From Pandoraea anapnoica (GTDB lineage: Bacteria > Pseudomonadota > Gammaproteobacteria > Burkholderiales > Burkholderiaceae), in NCBI RefSeq assembly GCF_902459765.1, contig NZ_CABPSP010000015.1:124001-188000 (forward strand): a stretch of 64,000 bases of DNA. Reading direction: 5' to 3'. Under the pieces are notes generated by a model, which was not told the DNA's origin, did no database searches, and saw nothing but the letters and a program-made list of their open reading frames with translations. A program made the translations under genes and the position numbers. Below are positions 44,380 through 52,924 of the stretch, piece by piece. How positions within the stretch are numbered: position 1 is the first letter of the stretch; every line of letters begins with the position of its first letter.

Positions 44380-44700
44380 TAGACAACTCCTATTCAATTC
44401 GCCTCAAATGATGAATTCCCTCATCACGCTTCGGACAATGGCTTTTCGGCCGCCATCATTCCGGCAAATTTTGGAGTCGATTTATCCGAATACTCTCGAT
44501 CTCAATACTCTTTGGTACTTCGCCCAACCATCGCCTATTAATCCAATAAACGTTAAATCCCAATGTTATTAATTTTAAATTTTAATTAATCGCTCATACC
44601 CAGATTCGTTTTAGCCGCCCTCCTCCCAAACGGACGTCGGCCTGACGCTGACACACCACGTTTCGCCCGTGCAATTGCGACATTTCCTTCGATGATTTTT
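44380..44700. other. AT-rich upstream region of autotransporter A
   Basis: Much more A/T than the surrounding genome, especially 44520-44590. It contains the likely promoter of autotransporter A and many potential -10 sequences. No gene is visible. Such composition can attract silencing proteins such as H-NS relatives; that is inference. Confidence 0.5.
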
Positions 44701-44714
44701 GAGATTTCCGAACG

Positions 44715-44752
44715 AAAAAACCCGCCGCGTCCTCGTGGACACGACGGGTTTC
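44715..44752 (-). terminator. terminator of autotransporter B
   Basis: On the minus strand AAACCCGTCGTGTCC, ACGA loop, GGACGCGGCGGGTTT followed by TTT, 50 bases after the stop codon. The same core (AAACCCGCCGCG / CACGACGGGTTT) is found in the terminator at 48697-48737. Confidence 0.85.
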
Positions 44753-44800
44753 GTCGCTGCATTCAGCCGGGCCGCAACACACACGGCCCCGACGCATCAC

Positions 44801-47800
44801 TTAGAAGCGGTACTTCGCCGAAATGCCGCCGCCCAGCGCGCTCTCGCCCTGACGCACACTGACATTGCCGCCAACGTGCACATTGAGTCGCTTCTTGAGC
44901 TGGAGGTCGACGCCGAGGTCAGCCGTGAAGACATCCCGCCCCAGCTTCGCGCCCTTCACGTTAAACGCACGCGGTGCGCCGTACAGCGAATTCGTCAGGC
45001 TCGTCTGCGTATTGCCGAACTCATGCTCGTACGCCAGACGCAGCATCGGCGTCACCTTGCCGCCGTCGAAGTTGATCACGTCACGCGAGAGGCGCACGCC
45101 CAGCACGCTGCGTGCCGACGTCTGCGACTGCGCGCCGACCTTCAGCCCGTCGTTACCGGCGCCGTCACGATTCGTCTCGTCAAACGCATTCAGACGGGTC
45201 GACGCAAGACGCACACCGACTGACGGATCGACGTTGAAGCCCGCCACATCCAAGCGCTTGCCGATCTCGCCGAATGCGCCGAACGTGTTACCGCTCGTCT
45301 TACCCGACAGACGCGCCGATGCGTTGCGTGCCGCCACCGTGCGGTCCGTCGTCACGCTGTGATTGGTGTACGACACGCCACCGCCGACGAAAATGTTGGC
45401 GTCGTTCAGATGCGAACCGTAGAGACCGACGCTCACGCTGTTGATCTTCGACTCGCCCGGCATGCCCTTCGCTTTCGAGTTCTGGTTGCCCATACCGACC
45501 GACGCACCGACCACCGTATTGCTGCCGATACGCTTGTCGACACCGATCGCGCCATCGATACCGCGCACGTCGAACGACAGGGCATCGCCGCGTTGCGAGG
45601 TGTTGCCCCCCGAGAACGATGCCCAGCCAGCGATGCCGTGGCTGTCGGCATTCGCGCCGTTAGCGGTCTTGTCGTCGAACATTGCGCCGCCCGCCAGCAT
45701 GCGCGACTGCATGCCGCGCTGGAATGCCGTCGTCGCGCCTTGCGCGGTGAGGGCATTGTTCACCAGCGATTCGCCCGAGAGCAGGCTTGCCGAGCGGCGC
45801 TGCTCGTCCGAACCCGCCGCTTGCAGTGCCATCTCCGAGAGAACTCTGCCGCCGATCCTGCCCGAGGTCAGATCGCCCACCGTAACGCCATTGACCGACG
45901 CCAGTACCGCCCGCTCGTTCGCGCTGTAGTTGCCGTCAGTCGCCAGGTACTGCACGACGTTCTGGCTAGTGATGACGCCCGAAGGGTCCGACGGACCGGT
46001 CGGGTCGGTGGGGTCTGTCGTCGTGGTGGGATCCGTCGGGTCGGTCGGATCCTCCGTCTTTCCACCGACGATGCTGCCGATCGTGACCTTGCCGAGCTTG
46101 GCTGTTTTCCCCTCGGCTACGCTCACCACGCCGAGCTTGTCCTGAACGTCGGCCAGCGTGATGTCGTTGGCCACGGTGACGTCGATGGCTGTGTTCGTGA
46201 AGTCGCTGTCTTCCGACACCTGAATCGCACCACTGGCGACGTTATCCCCCACGCGCGACACATGCGACCTGATTTTCGCCCCCGCCTTCGACGTGTACTT
46301 CTGCACCGCAAGCTTGTTCGTGCCGAGATCGATCCGACCGGCGTTATCGATGTGGTTCACGCCGTCGACATCGGACGCGAGCGTGACTGCGCCCTTATCC
46401 GTCACCGTCACAGTGCCGGAGCCCAATGCCTTCGCATGCGCGGCCGTCACACTGCCGCTTTCGATACGCAGACTGGCGACGCCGCTCTGATCGCCACCCA
46501 GCGTCAGATTGCCGGTACCCGCCTTGACGACGTCCGAACCGGTTGCCGCCGCAGCTTGCGTGCTCGACTTGGTGGCACTGCGCAATGCGTTCGACGTGTC
46601 GCCGGACGACACATCCTTGCGCACGATCTCGCCGTCGAAACGGTCGTCTTCGTTGCGCTCGCCCAGGACCAGCTTCGTGTCTCCCGTGACAACCTGCCCG
46701 ATACCGCTCAGAGAACCGATGGACAACGTCTTCTCGGCTTTGCGTCCCGGTGCCTGCGCCTCGACATCCGCGATGTTCAGCTTGCCGCCCAGCATTTCTA
46801 TTTGGGCGTCGCTCGCCTGCGTATTGCCCCGTAGGGTAACGAGACCGACGTTGGCCAAACCAAGTTGTTGCAGGTCCGAATCGAGCACGTCGACATGCCC
46901 GTCGACACCGTTGATCAACGTCGCCGATCCGCCCTGCGTCTGCTCCAGATGCGTCGTGCCCAGATTGACGAGTTCGGCGCGTTGAAGATCGGCGTCCCGG
47001 AACGTCGCGAGCCCACCCGACTCGTTGACAATATCGGCGCGACCCGCCTTCGACCCCGCCTCTAACGTCAGCGTCCCGTCGTTCTGGATGCTCGCGACGG
47101 CCGCGTTCGCCGAGTGGAACGTGGCGCTCGCCCCCGGTGAGATGTCGATTTCACTGACGCCAGCGTTCGCCCCCTCGGCGAAGTGCAGGCTCCCGCCCTT
47201 TCTCAGGATGATCGTTGCCGTGCCCGCGCTCGTGTGCTTGCCAAACTCGATGGCACCGCCTTCAGGCGATCCCTTTTCGCTGCGTCCGGCCCACAACGTC
47301 ACATCCTTCGCATCCGACGAGACGCCGATGCCACCGTCGGCAAAGTGCAGCATGCCGCCTTTTCCGACCGTGATGCCGAGTCGGCCTTCCCCCCCGATCT
47401 CCCGGTGAATATTCAGCGTGCCGCCGTCGACGCGCACGTCGTGGTCCGCAGACCTGCGCACGTGGAGCGTGCCCACGTCACGCGCGCCGCTCGTTCCTGC
47501 GATCGCATCCGATTCATCTCCCGAACGACGCGTGAATTCAAGAATGCTGTCCTTGCCGAGCGCATTGTGGGTATCGGTCGTTGCGTCCGCCCCCATGAAA
47601 TTCGTCAGATGTTTATCGCTCCACGTCAGCGCACCCCCAAGTGCCTCTACATTCGACGTGGTGGCACGGAGCTGACGGGTGTTGGTGAGTCCGTTGAGCT
47701 CGGCGTCGGACGTCACACCTTGCACACGGTCGCGTTTCGTCGCCAGCAGACGTGCTTTGCGCTTGAGCGCATCGAACGCCTGTTCACTGTCGGCGAGAAA

Positions 47801-48310
47801 ACGCGCATGCTTTGCGACCTCCGTTTCCAGTGCCTTTTGCGCACGGTCGACGTCGGCTTGCCGACCCGCCCCTGCTGCTGCGGCGGCTTCGTCGAGCTTT
47901 TGCTTAAGCGTCGACAGTGCACGCTTTTGCTCGCGCCCCGCATCGGTAAGCAGCGCGTCTTCGATCTTTAATTCATCGGCGATGGAAGACGCCAGATACT
48001 TGAAAGATTTCTCTCTATCTTCGTTCCCCGCAGCATCGGCGATAACCGTCTTCACCCAAGCCAATTGAATATCGATCTTATCGGCAAAACGCGACGTAAC
48101 TCTCGCCTTATCGATGTCATTTCTTAAATCTCCGATTACATTCTCAATTTCGGAAATCCGGTCATTTCGACTCACTTCCCATTGTGCAAGCTGCTGCGGA
48201 GCCGCTTGTGCTTGGACGTAGACGGGCAAAACGGCGGTCACCACCGCTGCAGCTGCCACACAAATCTTAGTCTGACGCAGGACATTCGACTTCGGATGAT
48301 TCTTTTGCAT
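44801..48310 (-). CDS. autotransporter B (paralogue of A)
   Basis: 1169 residues. Signal peptide, cleavage near AQA at ~36 (MQKNHPKSNVLRQTKICVAA). Residues ~40-210 form a charged coiled-coil-like stalk (EALLTDAGREQKRALSTLKQKL). The passenger (~230-780) has beta-helical repeats including SIGSLSGIGQVVTG, close to the SIGSLSGSGHVITG of A. The linker here is Pro/Thr/Asp-rich (DPTDPTDPTTTTDPTDPTGP, residues ~785-810) instead of Gly/Asp. The C-terminal ~290 residues are the beta-barrel, ending AKYRF. It lies 422 bases upstream of A and is transcribed in the same direction, so the two are tandem duplicates. Confidence 0.9.
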   Translation of the reverse strand: MQKNHPKSNVLRQTKICVAAAAVVTAVLPVYVQAQAAPQQLAQWEVSRNDRISEIENVIGDLRNDIDKARVTSRFADKIDIQLAWVKTVIADAAGNEDREKSFKYLASSIADELKIEDALLTDAGREQKRALSTLKQKLDEAAAAAGAGRQADVDRAQKALETEVAKHARFLADSEQAFDALKRKARLLATKRDRVQGVTSDAELNGLTNTRQLRATTSNVEALGGALTWSDKHLTNFMGADATTDTHNALGKDSILEFTRRSGDESDAIAGTSGARDVGTLHVRRSADHDVRVDGGTLNIHREIGGEGRLGITVGKGGMLHFADGGIGVSSDAKDVTLWAGRSEKGSPEGGAIEFGKHTSAGTATIILRKGGSLHFAEGANAGVSEIDISPGASATFHSANAAVASIQNDGTLTLEAGSKAGRADIVNESGGLATFRDADLQRAELVNLGTTHLEQTQGGSATLINGVDGHVDVLDSDLQQLGLANVGLVTLRGNTQASDAQIEMLGGKLNIADVEAQAPGRKAEKTLSIGSLSGIGQVVTGDTKLVLGERNEDDRFDGEIVRKDVSSGDTSNALRSATKSSTQAAAATGSDVVKAGTGNLTLGGDQSGVASLRIESGSVTAAHAKALGSGTVTVTDKGAVTLASDVDGVNHIDNAGRIDLGTNKLAVQKYTSKAGAKIRSHVSRVGDNVASGAIQVSEDSDFTNTAIDVTVANDITLADVQDKLGVVSVAEGKTAKLGKVTIGSIVGGKTEDPTDPTDPTTTTDPTDPTGPSDPSGVITSQNVVQYLATDGNYSANERAVLASVNGVTVGDLTSGRIGGRVLSEMALQAAGSDEQRRSASLLSGESLVNNALTAQGATTAFQRGMQSRMLAGGAMFDDKTANGANADSHGIAGWASFSGGNTSQRGDALSFDVRGIDGAIGVDKRIGSNTVVGASVGMGNQNSKAKGMPGESKINSVSVGLYGSHLNDANIFVGGGVSYTNHSVTTDRTVAARNASARLSGKTSGNTFGAFGEIGKRLDVAGFNVDPSVGVRLASTRLNAFDETNRDGAGNDGLKVGAQSQTSARSVLGVRLSRDVINFDGGKVTPMLRLAYEHEFGNTQTSLTNSLYGAPRAFNVKGAKLGRDVFTADLGVDLQLKKRLNVHVGGNVSVRQGESALGGGISAKYRF

Positions 48311-48690
48311 TCGATAAATCTCTTATTTTCATTCACATCAAATAGCGAATTAACTCGCCATCACCAAAGCGGCGACACACCCGCCACCATCAAGGCTGTG
48401 AATTCTAGAGACGAACTATCGAATTTCCGTCAACTCAGATAATTTTTAGTACTTACCCCATAATTCAATCAGAATTTTCATTTGGGATCATTCTTATAAT
48501 ATTGATTTAAATATTTTCCGAATCATCCCAAAACAATGTTTATTTCTTTTCTTATTCCCCCAAAATCGTGGATGCGTGCAGCGCGCGTACAACGGCGTGA
48601 CAGCACCTTTCAGCCGCGTCCCAAGCGTGAATTTCGGGTTGTTCTGCGTGGAGGGTTCCTGTCATGAACGTATGAGGACGCCCTGCGGAT
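48311..48690. other. AT-rich upstream region of autotransporter B
   Basis: Another strongly AT-rich stretch (most marked 48420-48560) before autotransporter B. It contains no gene I can support and should hold the promoter. The region 48560-48690 has normal composition. Confidence 0.5.
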
Positions 48691-48696
48691 GCCCAT

Positions 48697-48737
48697 AAAA
48701 AAACCCGCCGCGCCCTTTCAGGCACGACGGGTTTTTC
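48697..48737 (-). terminator. terminator of the glyA-nrdR operon
   Basis: On the minus strand AAAACCCGTCGTGCC pairs with GGCGCGGCGGGTTTT, followed by more T. It lies about 80 bases after the nrdR stop. Its core matches the autotransporter B terminator. Confidence 0.85.
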
Positions 48738-48817
48738 ATCATTCATTCGACCGGCGGGACGTTCCCGCCAAAGTCTGTCTGGCAGTCTTCAACGCGGGCA
48801 GCGTACGCCGCCCGTGT

Positions 48818-49300
48818 TCAGGCCACTGGCTTGCGCTTAGGCTTGACGTCCGGGCTGTCGATTTCCTCAAGGACATCGCGGAATTCTGCAATGTCTTCGA
48901 AGCTTCGATAAACCGACGCGAAGCGGATGTATGCAATTTTGTCCAACCGCTTCAACTCGCGCATCACCAGTTCGCCGATGCGCTGGCTGATCACTTCACG
49001 CTCCGCACCGGCCAGCAGCTTGTACTCGATGCGCGCAATCGCGGCATCCATCGCTTCGGCACTGACAGGGCGCTTGCGAATCGCCAGTTGCATACTGGCG
49101 CGCACTTTCGCGCGGTCGTACTCGGCGCGGCTGCCGTCTTTCTTGACGACGACCGGCATGGCGAGTTCGACGCGCTCGTAAGTCGTGAAGCGCTTGTCAC
49201 ACGACGGGCATTTCCGACGCCGCCGGATGGCGGCGCCGTCTTCCGCTTCACGCGAGTCGATGACCTGCGTGTCGTCGTGTCGGCAGAACGGGCAGCGCAT
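48818..49300 (-). CDS. nrdR: transcriptional repressor NrdR
   Basis: 160 residues. The zinc ribbon uses Cys3, Cys6, Cys31 and Cys34 (MRCPFC ... KCPSC), followed by the ATP-cone domain (~49-139; [19 protein letters not shown]). It senses dATP/ATP and represses ribonucleotide reductase genes. It sits 17 bases after glyA on the same strand, a common arrangement in betaproteobacteria. The C-terminal ~15 residues are basic. Confidence 0.96.
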   Translation of the reverse strand: MRCPFCRHDDTQVIDSREAEDGAAIRRRRKCPSCDKRFTTYERVELAMPVVVKKDGSRAEYDRAKVRASMQLAIRKRPVSAEAMDAAIARIEYKLLAGAEREVISQRIGELVMRELKRLDKIAYIRFASVYRSFEDIAEFRDVLEEIDSPDVKPKRKPVA

Positions 49301-49317
49301 GCGTGCGACGCCGTGGC

Positions 49318-50565
49318 TTAGCCGTAGACCGGGAAACGCTTGGTCAACTCAGCCACTTGTGCGCGCACGCGGGCCAGGTTTTCAGCGTCTTCCGGGTTGT
49401 CCAGCACGTCGGCGATCAGGTTGCCGACCAGTTCGGCTTCGGCTTCCTTGAAACCACGCGTGGTCATGGCCGGCGAGCCCAGACGGACACCGCTCGTCAC
49501 GAACGGCTTTTCCGGATCGTTCGGAATCGCGTTCTTGTTGACGGTGATGTGCGCTTCGCCCAGCGCGGCTTCGGCAGCCTTGCCGGTGATGTTCTTGGCG
49601 CGCAGGTCGACCAGCATCACGTGCGATTCGGTACGGCCCGACACGATACGCAGACCACGCTTGACCAGCGTCTCGGCCATCACGCGTGCATTCTTCGCGA
49701 CTTGCTGTTGGTACTCCTTGAATTCCGGCGATGCGGCTTCCTTGAACGCGACGGCCTTACCGGCGATCACGTGCATGAGCGGACCACCCTGAATGCCCGG
49801 GAAGATGGCCGAGTTGATCGGCTTCTCGAACTCGGCCTTCATCAGGATCACGCCACCGCGCGGGCCGCGCAGGCTCTTGTGCGTGGTCGTGGTGACGAAG
49901 TCGGCGTGCGGCACCGGGTTCGGGTACACACCAGCGGCAATCAGACCGGCGTAGTGCGCCATGTCGACCATGAAGTAGGCGCCGACCGACTTCGCGATCT
50001 TGGCCATGCGTTCGAAATCGATCTTCAGCGCGAAGGCCGAGGCGCCTGCCACGATCATCTTCGGCTTGTGTTGTTGCGCCAGCTTCTCGGCGGCGTCGTA
50101 ATCGATGTCTTCGGCTTCGTTCAGACCGTAGCTCACGACGTTGAACCACTTGCCCGACATGTTGACCGGCGAACCGTGCGTGAGGTGACCGCCGTGCGCG
50201 AGGCTCATGCCCATGATCGTGTCGCCCGGCTTGAGCATGGCGAAGTACACGCCCTGGTTAGCCTGCGAGCCCGAGTTCGGCTGCACGTTGGCGGCTTCTG
50301 CGCCGAACAGTGCCTTAACACGGTCGATCGCCAGTTGTTCGACGACGTCGACATACTCGCAACCGCCGTAATAGCGCTTGCCCGGATAACCTTCCGCATA
50401 CTTGTTGGTCAGTTGCGAACCCTGCGCTTCCATCACGGCCGGGCTGGTGTAGTTTTCCGACGCGATCAGTTCGATGTGATCTTCCTGACGCTGGTTTTCT
50501 TTCTGAATCGCGGCCCAGACGTCGGGATCGACGGAGGCAACGGTAGATTTCGATTTGTCGAACAT
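49318..50565 (-). CDS. glyA: serine hydroxymethyltransferase
   Basis: 415 residues from the ATG at 50565; the frame is open upstream to 50733 but only through the leader. The PLP-binding Lys is in [14 protein letters not shown], with [10 protein letters not shown] at the N-terminus and [13 protein letters not shown] in the folate/substrate region. It interconverts serine and glycine with tetrahydrofolate, supplying one-carbon units. A ZTP riboswitch in the leader should couple expression to folate status. Confidence 0.98.
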   Translation of the reverse strand: MFDKSKSTVASVDPDVWAAIQKENQRQEDHIELIASENYTSPAVMEAQGSQLTNKYAEGYPGKRYYGGCEYVDVVEQLAIDRVKALFGAEAANVQPNSGSQANQGVYFAMLKPGDTIMGMSLAHGGHLTHGSPVNMSGKWFNVVSYGLNEAEDIDYDAAEKLAQQHKPKMIVAGASAFALKIDFERMAKIAKSVGAYFMVDMAHYAGLIAAGVYPNPVPHADFVTTTTHKSLRGPRGGVILMKAEFEKPINSAIFPGIQGGPLMHVIAGKAVAFKEAASPEFKEYQQQVAKNARVMAETLVKRGLRIVSGRTESHVMLVDLRAKNITGKAAEAALGEAHITVNKNAIPNDPEKPFVTSGVRLGSPAMTTRGFKEAEAELVGNLIADVLDNPEDAENLARVRAQVAELTKRFPVYG

Positions 50566-50664
50566 GGCGGTTCCGTTGAGTTGAACAGATTTTCCGGGAG
50601 GGGATGCTGCGGCGCGTCTTCCTTTGTGCTTCGGAAGACGATAGACAGGGCAGCACCAACCATC

Positions 50665-50770
50665 ACGGCTGCCCAGGCGAACGGCAAATAAGACCCCGGC
50701 GCTTCCCGGTGGGTTGCTCCACCTCGGGCACACAAGGGTGTGGGCCCTAATCGCCAGTCACGCGGGGTTT
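50665..50770 (-). promoter_or_regulatory. ZTP (pfl) riboswitch before glyA
   Basis: The minus strand 50770-50665 contains CGTGACTGGCGA, a short P1 helix (ACCCCG at 50768-50763 with CGGGGT at 50698-50693), ACCGGGAAGCG and GCCGTTCGCCTGGGC. These are the conserved parts of the pfl/ZTP motif, which binds ZTP/ZMP and turns on one-carbon genes. A hairpin (GGCAGC at 50649-50654 with GCTGCC at 50668-50673) follows and may act in the expression platform. It lies about 100 bases before the glyA start. Confidence 0.9.
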
Positions 50771-50802
50771 GTGGCGTCGATAGTTTATGCGAGCTTGGGA
50801 CG

Positions 50803-51822
50803 TTAGGCAACTGACCCGGAGACACGCACCACCACCTTGCCGAACGCCCCGCGACGCAAGTGAGACAGCGCCTGCGCGGTGTCGGCAAAGTCGTAGACGG
50901 CGTCCACCACCGGGGTAATACCGTGGCGGTCGATCATCGCACTGAGCGCCTCCAGCCCCTGCCGGTGCCCCACCCCGATGCCCTGCACATGCGCCCGCTT
51001 GAGCAGCACCGGATAGACCGGGATTTGCAGGAAATCCCCGCCCAGCGTGCCGATCACTGAGACTTTGCCGTTGGGCGCGAGCGCCGCCATCGTCTCGCGC
51101 ATGTCGCCACCGGCGAGTTCCAGCACCTGTTCGACGCCCTGCCCTTCGGTGAGTCGACGGACCTCGTCCGCCCAACCTTCCCGGCGTTGGACACCGTGCG
51201 TCACCCCCAACGTCGCCGCACGGGCCAGCTTTTCCTCGCTGCCGCTCACCACGATGGCCTTTGCCCCGTGCGCAAGCGCCAGTTGCGCGCCGAACAATGC
51301 CACGCCGCCCGTGCCGATGGACAGCACCGTCTCGCCGGGTGCGAGCTTGCGGCCGGTCCCGAACAGCGCAAACCACGCGGTAAGCCCCGCGCACGTCAGC
51401 GTCGACGCCGCCGCGTCGTCAAGCGTGGACGGGGCACGCACCAGCGCCGCCTCGTCGAATACGGCGTACTCCCTAAGCACGCCCTGCAAGGTGCCACCGA
51501 ATATCTGCAAACCGGCCGGTGCCAGTTCCCCCTCGTTCCAGCGATCCCAGAACGTGTTGATGACGCGCTCGCCCACACTCACGCGGGTTACGCGATCGCC
51601 TACGGCCACCACTTCCCCCACCATGTCCGAGCCGGGCACGAACGGGAACGTCACAGGCAATCCCATACCGGTGTCGATCATGAGGGCGTCGCGATAGTTG
51701 AGCGACACTGCGTTCACTTTCACGAGCACTTCGCCCGGCCCGGGCGTCGGGACTTGCACAGTCGCCAATTTGAGCGAGGCTTCGCCCAACGCCGTCATTT
51801 GCCATTGCTGCATTGTTGTCAT
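50803..51822 (-). CDS. zinc-independent quinone oxidoreductase-like dehydrogenase (MDR superfamily)
   Basis: 339 residues from the ATG at 51822; ATG 51813 is an alternative. The N-terminal GroES-like domain is seen (VPTPGPGEVLVKVNAVSLNY; PGSDMVGEVVAVGDRV) and a Rossmann domain (SIGTGGVALFGAQLALAHG). The catalytic zinc ligands of classical alcohol dehydrogenases are not all present, so it resembles NADPH:quinone oxidoreductases. It is divergent from a LysR gene that probably controls it. The physiological substrate is unknown. Confidence 0.85.
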   Translation of the reverse strand: MTTMQQWQMTALGEASLKLATVQVPTPGPGEVLVKVNAVSLNYRDALMIDTGMGLPVTFPFVPGSDMVGEVVAVGDRVTRVSVGERVINTFWDRWNEGELAPAGLQIFGGTLQGVLREYAVFDEAALVRAPSTLDDAAASTLTCAGLTAWFALFGTGRKLAPGETVLSIGTGGVALFGAQLALAHGAKAIVVSGSEEKLARAATLGVTHGVQRREGWADEVRRLTEGQGVEQVLELAGGDMRETMAALAPNGKVSVIGTLGGDFLQIPVYPVLLKRAHVQGIGVGHRQGLEALSAMIDRHGITPVVDAVYDFADTAQALSHLRRGAFGKVVVRVSGSVA

Positions 51823-51942
51823 TGCCAATTTCCTCGTCGACGTTCTCAAAACGGATACCCCGGCAAGCAGGGTGGACAAGAATCAGCTTATTGGAGAATA
51901 CTTTGCAGCGGTGACGGCAATTTATCTACTGATTGGCGACTT

Positions 51943-52875
51943 ATGAGAACCAATGAGACCTACACGCCCGACCGGCTTTCGGGCATCTCGGCGTTCGTCG
52001 CGGCGGTCGACGCCGGGAGCTTTGCGGGCGCGGCCGAGCGGCTGCATCTCACCCGCTCGGCTGTCGCCAAACGCATCGGCCGACTGGAGACGCGACTGGG
52101 GGTGCGCCTGTTCCACCGCACCACCCGAAGCCAGCACCTCACCGGCGAAGGCCAGACGTTCTATCAGCGTTGCACGAAGGTGCTGACGGAATTATCCGAG
52201 GCTGAAGACGAGCTGAGCGCCGGTTCCCAGACGCCGATGGGCAAACTGCGCGTGACGATGCCCGTGCACATCGGGCGACAGTGCATCGCGCCCGTGTTGC
52301 TCACACTGGCGAAGTCGCATCCGCAGTTGCGTCTCGAGATGGCGTTCTGCGACAGCCGCATCGATCTGGTGGAAGAAGGTTACGATCTGGCCGTGCGCAG
52401 CGGGCGGCTCGACGACACGCCCGGACTCAAAGCGCGTTCGCTTGGCGAGCAGACCATGATGCTGTGCGCGTCCCCTGCCTATCTGGCGACGTACGGCACA
52501 CCGCAGACGGTCGACGATCTCGCCGCTCACGAATGTCTGATGTACGGACGCGCGGGCAATCTGTATCGATGGCCCACGCCGATGATGCCCGCCGATGGCC
52601 CGCATCGCTCACCGCGTTTCATCCTCGACGATCTGATCGCGCTCGTGGAAGCCGCCGAACAGGGGCTTGGCATCGCTTGCATGCCGCACTGGGTCATCAT
52701 GCGCGCGATCGCCGACGGCACGCTGGTTCGACTGCTGCCGCAGATTCGCGCGCCGGGCACACCGTTGCATCTGGTCTGGCCCGACACGCGTCATCCGTCT
52801 CCCAAGCTGCGCGCCGCCATCGATACCCTCGTGAGCGCCGCACCGGCATTGTTGGGGATGCCGCCGACGGCCTGA
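51943..52875 (+). CDS. LysR-family transcriptional regulator
   Basis: 310 residues from the ATG at 51943. HTH at ~12-70 (VDAGSFAGAAERLHLTRSA, VAKRIGRLETRLGVRLFHR) and LysR substrate domain. It belongs to the large group often linked to oxidoreductases. Its open frame extends far upstream only because of GC-rich coding on the opposite strand. It is divergent from the quinone-oxidoreductase gene across 120 bases. Confidence 0.92.
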   Translation: MRTNETYTPDRLSGISAFVAAVDAGSFAGAAERLHLTRSAVAKRIGRLETRLGVRLFHRTTRSQHLTGEGQTFYQRCTKVLTELSEAEDELSAGSQTPMGKLRVTMPVHIGRQCIAPVLLTLAKSHPQLRLEMAFCDSRIDLVEEGYDLAVRSGRLDDTPGLKARSLGEQTMMLCASPAYLATYGTPQTVDDLAAHECLMYGRAGNLYRWPTPMMPADGPHRSPRFILDDLIALVEAAEQGLGIACMPHWVIMRAIADGTLVRLLPQIRAPGTPLHLVWPDTRHPSPKLRAAIDTLVSAAPALLGMPPTA

Positions 52876-52924
52876 AGGTCAGATGACGCTCAGACGACGA
52901 AGCGTCTGACACCACCGTCGGCAA

